A stretch of DNA of 64,000 bases from Fibrobacter sp. UBA4309 (GTDB taxonomy: Bacteria; Fibrobacterota; Fibrobacteria; Fibrobacterales; Fibrobacteraceae): NCBI RefSeq assembly GCF_002395745.1, contig NZ_DGUN01000046.1, positions 49,837 to 113,836 on the forward strand. Direction: 5' to 3'. The notes beneath the pieces are model-generated. The model was not told where the DNA came from. It made no database searches and saw nothing but the letters and a program-made list of their open reading frames with translations. Within the stretch, counting starts at the first letter, position 1. Each line of letters starts with the position of its first letter. Below are positions 59,265 to 64,000 of this stretch, in pieces. The position numbers were made by a program, and so were the translations under genes.

Positions 59265-60797
59265 ATGGTGAAAAACTTGATAATCGCAGGTAGCGCGGTT
59301 GCCTTTTTGGCAACAGCGGCATTCGCGGCGGACCGTTCCGTTGCCCTCAACAAAGAAATCGAGACGCTTGAGCCCATGAAGGGCATCGTGTTCTGGCCCG
59401 ACCAGGCGAAAGACCAGAAGGACCTTCAAAAATCCATCTCGCTCGAATTCTCGTACTGCCTCCCCTGCGCCGTGGTGAAGGGCAAGACCGACGACAAGAT
59501 TGACTACGACTGGAGCAGTTTCGAAAAGATGCTCGACGACATCAAGAGCCGCGGGCACCAGGCCATCGTGCGTTTCCGCATCGAGTACCCAAGCGAGACT
59601 ATCACGAACGCATCGGGCTGCACCGAGAATGTAAAGGGCGCCACCGCAGTCCCCAACTACATCAAGGCGAACAAGTCCTACACCGAGACGTATTCCGAAG
59701 ACCCGGGCGGCGACGGCCCCACCTACTATGCCGACTGGAGCAACAAGGAACTCCTGTGGTTCTACAAGCAGTTCTACACCGACTTTGCCGCGAAATACGA
59801 CAACGACCCGCGTATCGCATTCGTGCAGGCGGGTTTCGGGCACTGGGGCGAATATCATATTTACGGCACCAAGCTCAATTTCGGAGTCAACTTCGCTACC
59901 AAGGATTACCAGGCCGAATTCCTGACGCATCTTGATAGTTTGTTCAAAGAGACCCCGTGGAGCATCTCCATCGATGCGGCAGACAACAACTACACGCCCG
60001 TCGCAGGCAACAAGACCCTGCTCGGGCTCAATTTCGGGCTGTTCGACGATTCCTTCATGCACAAGGAACACGACATTTCGCAGGGCAACGGCGACAACGA
60101 GCGTAACTGGCGCGACCTGGGTACGGACCGCTGGAAAACCGCTCCCGCCGGCGGTGAAATCAGCTACTACGAAGACAAGGACCAGCACGAGTTCCTGAAC
60201 CCGGCAGGCCTTTACGGCGTCACATGGGAAGATGCCGCCGCCAAGTACCACATGACGTATGTAATCGGCAACGACGCACCCGAAGGCAAGTACGCCACCA
60301 AGGACCGCGTGTACGAGGCCAGTTCCTATGCGGGCTACAAGTTCGAAATCACAGGTTACGCGGTCAACAAGGTGTCTGCCGCTGTCCGCGTGAAAAACAT
60401 CGGCATCGCCCCGCTGTACCACAACGCCTACGTGACCGTGAACGGCGTACGCAGCGAGAAATCGCTCAAGGGACTCCTCCCCGGCGAAGAAGCGACCTTC
60501 ACCGTCGCGGGCCTCACAATCGGCGACAGCGAAACGCCCGAACTCACCATCACCGGCGACAAGCTTTTGAAAGACGCGACCATTCCCTACAAGGCGAGCC
60601 TCAGTGCAAACGCCGAAATCATCGCGGGCCTGCTCGATGAAGGCGGAACCACAGGCATCGCAGGCGCGCGCAGTTTAACCCCCGACAAAGGCAAGGACGC
60701 GAGCAATTTCGGCAAATCCCGTGCCAAAACCGACTTGAAGGGCCGCAGCGTCCAGAGCAAGGCCGCTCGCGGGGCGTATTATCCGTTGGTGAAATAG
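59265..60797 (+). CDS. Secreted DUF4832-like protein
   Basis: 510 residues from the ATG at 59265, with AGGAG five bases upstream. The signal peptide is NLIIAGSAVAFLATAAFAA. RIAFVQAGFGHWGEYHIYGT matches the G-x-x-G-x-W-G-E-x-H motif of the DUF4832 barrel, seen in polysaccharide-related proteins. A beta-sandwich follows at about residue 350 (KFEITGYAVNKVSAAVRVKN). The end, DLKGRSVQSKAARGAYYPLVK, is a D-x-x-G-R tail. It is next to GH18; a role on extracellular glycans is plausible. Confidence 0.65.
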   Translation: MVKNLIIAGSAVAFLATAAFAADRSVALNKEIETLEPMKGIVFWPDQAKDQKDLQKSISLEFSYCLPCAVVKGKTDDKIDYDWSSFEKMLDDIKSRGHQAIVRFRIEYPSETITNASGCTENVKGATAVPNYIKANKSYTETYSEDPGGDGPTYYADWSNKELLWFYKQFYTDFAAKYDNDPRIAFVQAGFGHWGEYHIYGTKLNFGVNFATKDYQAEFLTHLDSLFKETPWSISIDAADNNYTPVAGNKTLLGLNFGLFDDSFMHKEHDISQGNGDNERNWRDLGTDRWKTAPAGGEISYYEDKDQHEFLNPAGLYGVTWEDAAAKYHMTYVIGNDAPEGKYATKDRVYEASSYAGYKFEITGYAVNKVSAAVRVKNIGIAPLYHNAYVTVNGVRSEKSLKGLLPGEEATFTVAGLTIGDSETPELTITGDKLLKDATIPYKASLSANAEIIAGLLDEGGTTGIAGARSLTPDKGKDASNFGKSRAKTDLKGRSVQSKAARGAYYPLVK

Positions 60798-60890
60798 TCT
60801 AGTACAATAAGTGTCATAAAACAACAATTATTGTGCATCGGATAAGTTTCAACTTAGCCGGAATCGGCAAAAAGGGCTATATTTTTTCAT

Positions 60891-62384
60891 ATGAAAAAAA
60901 TCTCTCTTTTGACGACATTGAGCATTGCTGCCATGATTGCAGCGTGCGGAGACAACGGAAGCAGCGCAGATGATGTTGACAACATTGACAACGTTGACAA
61001 TGTTTCTAGCGGCAATGAACCGGCAACTCTTAGTTCCGGGGTCAACCCGACATCTTCCAGCGCCGGGATTTCTTCTACAGACACGTCCTCTACAGGTTCA
61101 TCAAGCAGTATTGTTTCCTCGGAATCTTCCGTACTCCAGGAACCAAAGGACTCCTTTACGGATTCCCGCGACGGGAAAAGCTACAAGCTCGTTAAAATCG
61201 GCGACCAAACCTGGATGGCAGAAAACCTCCACTTTGCCGACAGCCTTATCTACGTCTTCGATGACGCCCAAAAGGTATGCCCCGAAAACTTCCACCTGCC
61301 CAGCATGGAGGAATTCCAGGAACTTATAGACTTTGTGGGCGGATTTGCCGTGGCAGCCAAGGCCCTCAAAAGCACTTCGGGGTGGCCTAACGGCGAACTT
61401 GGGGATTGGAACGGCACAGATGAATTTGGATTTAACGCAATACCCATCGATAGCGGTGACGGCGGTACCGACGAAAACTTCTGGACAACCACCCACGATT
61501 ATCATAGGTACAGCACGGGGATGATGTTGAAAATCAACCCTTATCCCACATCTAAATACCGCTGTAGCCAGTCCGCCGATAGCGCCTGCTTCCTGAATGC
61601 AGAACCGGATACAAAGCTTTCAGTCCGCTGCCTTAGCAACATTTCTAGTTGTGGCCCCGTCGCCTACAACAACCGCACCCATTTCTGCCAGAACAGTACA
61701 GTCCATCCCCTTTGCAGGGGGCGCAAATACGACAGCGGCACTTATGTCTGCAGGGACCAGCAGCTGTATAGCATAGCAACAGACAGTATCTACAAATACT
61801 CCTGGGTTTGGCTCAACCCCGAAAAGGAATACGGCATTTTCCAGGATCCTCGCGACAATCAATTCTACAAGACTATCGTCATCGACACCCTTGTCTGGAT
61901 GGCCGAACACTTGAACTACGCCTCCGAAGGTTCCGTCTGCTTCGAAAACGATTCCATGTACTGCGATCTTTACGGACGCATGTATACCAAAGCTCAGGCC
62001 AGAAATGGCAAAAAGCCTACAGACTACGATGAAAACATCCAGGGCATCTGTCCCGACGGCTGGCGCCTGCCAACAATGGATGAGTTCAGTGCCGCGATCG
62101 GCGACAAACGCCCCCAAGAAACCATTTATGCAAAAATTATCGGCTACGATACAAACCATGAAATGTACAACCATCAAAATACTACCGGGCTTAGCTTCGT
62201 ATACGGGGGCATCCACGAAACAAGACCCAATTCTTACAGGCCCGAGTGGGACGGTTTGAACATAGAGGGTGGCATTATCGGTTCCGACTTCTCACTCGAT
62301 GTCTACTACCACTACTTTGACGGTAGTAGCTGGAGCATTGATTCGACACAGGCCATAAACGTTCGTTGCGTAAAAAAACTATAA
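60891..62384 (+). CDS. Lipoprotein with two FISUMP domains
   Basis: 497 residues. The lipobox is MIAAC followed by GDNGSS. A short Asp/Asn and Ser-rich linker precedes two FISUMP domains: DSRDGKSYKLVKIGDQTWMAENL and DPRDNQFYKTIVIDTLVWMAEHL. The second ends CPDGWRLPTMDEFSAA and INVRCVKKL. TATATT stands just before the ATG with little leader. A terminator follows. Confidence 0.9.
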   Translation: MKKISLLTTLSIAAMIAACGDNGSSADDVDNIDNVDNVSSGNEPATLSSGVNPTSSSAGISSTDTSSTGSSSSIVSSESSVLQEPKDSFTDSRDGKSYKLVKIGDQTWMAENLHFADSLIYVFDDAQKVCPENFHLPSMEEFQELIDFVGGFAVAAKALKSTSGWPNGELGDWNGTDEFGFNAIPIDSGDGGTDENFWTTTHDYHRYSTGMMLKINPYPTSKYRCSQSADSACFLNAEPDTKLSVRCLSNISSCGPVAYNNRTHFCQNSTVHPLCRGRKYDSGTYVCRDQQLYSIATDSIYKYSWVWLNPEKEYGIFQDPRDNQFYKTIVIDTLVWMAEHLNYASEGSVCFENDSMYCDLYGRMYTKAQARNGKKPTDYDENIQGICPDGWRLPTMDEFSAAIGDKRPQETIYAKIIGYDTNHEMYNHQNTTGLSFVYGGIHETRPNSYRPEWDGLNIEGGIIGSDFSLDVYYHYFDGSSWSIDSTQAINVRCVKKL

Positions 62385-62421
62385 TGCGCAACTCTATATT
62401 TTAAGGAAAAATGCACATGTA

Positions 62422-62440
62422 GGCGCCCTTTTGGGGCGCC
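62422..62440 (+). terminator. Terminator of the last FISUMP gene
   Basis: GGCGCCC-TTTTG-GGGCGCC then TTTTGC, 38 bases after the stop and 78 before valS. Confidence 0.78.
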
Positions 62441-62517
62441 TTTTGCATAACATGACCATGCCAAAGCAATAGGTCACTTTGCCGTAGAGCCTGCCTTTTT
62501 CTATCTTTGGGCGCACT

Positions 62518-64000
62518 ATGGAAACTCGTTACAATTCTAAAGATGTGGAAGCCCGATGGCATAAGACCTGGGCTGAGAATAACAGTTTTGCACCCAGCGG
62601 AAAGGGCGAACCGTTCTCGGTCGTGATTCCGCCCCCGAACGTTACCGGCGCGCTCCATCTGGGACACGCGCTCAACGATACGCTCCAGGACATTTTGGTA
62701 CGCTACCGCCGTAAGACGGGCCGCGACACGCTGTGGATTCCGGGTACGGACCACGCGGGCATTGCCACGCAGGCAGTCGTCGAAAAGCGCCTTTTCCAGG
62801 ACGAACACAAGACCCGCCACGACATCGGCCGCGACGCGCTGGTGGAACGCATCTGGAAGTGGAAGGACGAATACGAAGCCCGTATCACGAAGCAACTCAA
62901 GAGCCTCGGCGTCAGCTGCGACTGGAGCCGTCAGCGCTTCACGCTGGACCCGGTCTGCGCAAAGGCCGTACGTCACGCCTTCTTCAACCTGTTCAAGAAA
63001 GGCCTGATTTACCGTGGCAAGCGCCTGGTGAACTGGGATACCAAGCTCCAGACCGCCGTTGCCGACGATGAAATCTACTACGAACACGTGAAGGGCCACT
63101 TCTGGACGTTCAAGTACCCCCTGGCCGACGGTTCGGGATTTATCCCCGTTTCGACGACCCGTCCGGAAACGATCATGGGCGATACCGCCCTCGCCGTGCA
63201 CCCGAACGACGAACGCTATGCGCAGTACATCGGCAAGATGCTGAAGGTGCCGTTCGTTGACCGCGAAATTCCGGTGATTGCCGACGCTATCTTGGTGGAC
63301 AAGGACTTCGGTACGGGTTCCGTGAAGGTGACGCCCGCACACGACCCCAACGACTATGCGACGGGCCTGCGTCACAAGCTCCCGATGATCAACATCATGA
63401 ACGACGACGGCAGCCTGAACGAGAACGCCGGCAAGTTCCAGGGTCTCAAGGGCCAGGCCGCACGCGACGCCGTGGTGGCTGGTCTCGAAGAACTCGGACT
63501 TTTGATCAAGGTGGAAGACCACGAAATGGACGTGGGCCACTCCGACCGCAGTAAGACCGTTATCGAGCCGTACCTCAGCGACCAGTGGTTCGTGAAGATG
63601 GACGTGCTCGCCGAAAACGCGATGAACGCCGTGAAGTCGGGCGAAATCAAGATTATCCCCGAACGCTACGCCAACAAGTACCTGGACTGGCTCGCCGAAA
63701 AGCGCGACTGGTGCATCAGCCGTCAGCTCTGGTGGGGCCACCGCATTCCTATCTGGCACACGGACGCAAGCGAAGACGAACTGAAGGCCGCATTTGCCGG
63801 CCGCGACGACATCTTCTTCTACAAGGCCGAAAACGGCGGCTACCTGGTGTGTAGCCAGGAAGAAGACCTCAAGGAAGACGCAGTTCCGGGCCGCGTGCTC
63901 AAGCAGGAAGAAGACGTGCTCGACACGTGGTTCTCCAGTGGACTCTGGCCGCATTCTACCATGGGCTGGCCGGACAACACCGACACGCTCAAGCGCTACT
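62518..64000 (+). CDS. valS: Valyl-tRNA synthetase, C-terminus cut by window edge
   Basis: The first 494 residues are present. The start METRYNSKDVEARWHKTW and the class I motif PPPNVTGALHLGHAL (HLGH) are ValS-specific. The editing domain has STTRPETIMGDTALAVHP, and the core continues with KRDWCISRQLWWGHRIPIW. The KMSKS motif lies beyond the edge. The enzyme charges tRNA(Val) and edits threonine. No T-box is visible in the 78 bases upstream. Confidence 0.96.
   Translation, partial: METRYNSKDVEARWHKTWAENNSFAPSGKGEPFSVVIPPPNVTGALHLGHALNDTLQDILVRYRRKTGRDTLWIPGTDHAGIATQAVVEKRLFQDEHKTRHDIGRDALVERIWKWKDEYEARITKQLKSLGVSCDWSRQRFTLDPVCAKAVRHAFFNLFKKGLIYRGKRLVNWDTKLQTAVADDEIYYEHVKGHFWTFKYPLADGSGFIPVSTTRPETIMGDTALAVHPNDERYAQYIGKMLKVPFVDREIPVIADAILVDKDFGTGSVKVTPAHDPNDYATGLRHKLPMINIMNDDGSLNENAGKFQGLKGQAARDAVVAGLEELGLLIKVEDHEMDVGHSDRSKTVIEPYLSDQWFVKMDVLAENAMNAVKSGEIKIIPERYANKYLDWLAEKRDWCISRQLWWGHRIPIWHTDASEDELKAAFAGRDDIFFYKAENGGYLVCSQEEDLKEDAVPGRVLKQEEDVLDTWFSSGLWPHSTMGWPDNTDTLKRY

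Noticed and set aside
62385..62517. T-box or amino-acid riboswitch before valS
   Set aside because: The region holds one terminator of the upstream gene and no T-box sequence or specifier stem.
62401..63954. 517-residue minus-strand open frame opposite valS
   Set aside because: Antisense to an essential, well-conserved synthetase; no start signal.

Overview
The window looks like chromosomal DNA of a Fibrobacter species (phylum Fibrobacterota), close to F. succinogenes. The strongest sign is four lipoproteins carrying the Fibrobacter 'major paralogous' (FISUMP) domain, with its recurring D-x-R-D-G-x-x-Y-[RK]-T and W-M-A-E-[NH]-L signatures. Serine-rich lipoprotein linkers, a secreted CE6-type esterase with a carbohydrate-binding module, and a Gram-negative envelope gene set (BamA, Skp/OmpH, KdsB, FadL, secretin) agree with this. 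No tRNA, rRNA, CRISPR array, prophage or transposase is visible. No stretch over 300 bases lacks a gene.

Layout. 1-13748: a long minus-strand series, probably one or two operons (thiL, a PilB/GspE ATPase, a FISUMP lipoprotein, a UvrD/PcrA helicase, gatC, kdsB, a ComEA-like protein, pilM-like, pilN-like, rsmD, coaD, rhomboid, a PfkB kinase cut by the window edge). 13749-13898: a divergent intergenic region with two perfect, inverted DnaA-box 9-mers. 13899-18709: a small unknown protein coupled to a TIM-barrel protein, a secreted CE6-type esterase, and divergent efp / epmB-like genes. 18738-27933: a FISUMP lipoprotein, a POTRA/barrel protein, a heptamer tandem repeat, a giant outer-membrane protein, a DUF2914-like protein, MglB-like and MglA-like proteins, rpsT. 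28060-33295: a sugar aminotransferase, a thioesterase, a MATE transporter, a FISUMP lipoprotein and a higBA toxin-antitoxin pair. 33490-37133: dnaG-sufC-sufD. 37209-40893: a 34-residue membrane microprotein, a SulP transporter and three poorly known small proteins. 41075-46818: a GT2 synthase convergent with a tightly coupled secretin/pseudopilin operon. 46986-55971: FadL, two lipoproteins, EttA, OmpH and BamA. 56117-64000: PaaK with an ACT protein, a GH18 enzyme, a DUF4832-like protein, a FISUMP lipoprotein and valS cut by the window edge.

How the parts fit. Three separated groups point to type IV pilus / type II secretion-like machinery: PilB/GspE with MshEN-like repeats, PilM/PilN, and the secretin with three pilin-like proteins. 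The MglA/MglB pair would be a polarity switch that often controls such machines. BamA/OmpH, FadL, the large barrels and the lipoproteins build the outer membrane. The CE6, GH18 and DUF4832-like proteins are exported and end in similar short tails.

The main novelties are non-coding and architectural: a dispersed palindromic element whose inner hairpin changes sequence but keeps pairing, a heptamer repeat array, a DnaA-box palindrome, a higBA promoter abutting its start codon, a large insertion in BamA POTRA3, an apparent GspC-type fusion, a pilin-like protein with a possible beta-helix tail, and an MglA with a long C-terminal extension. All calls come from reading the sequence; no database search was run.
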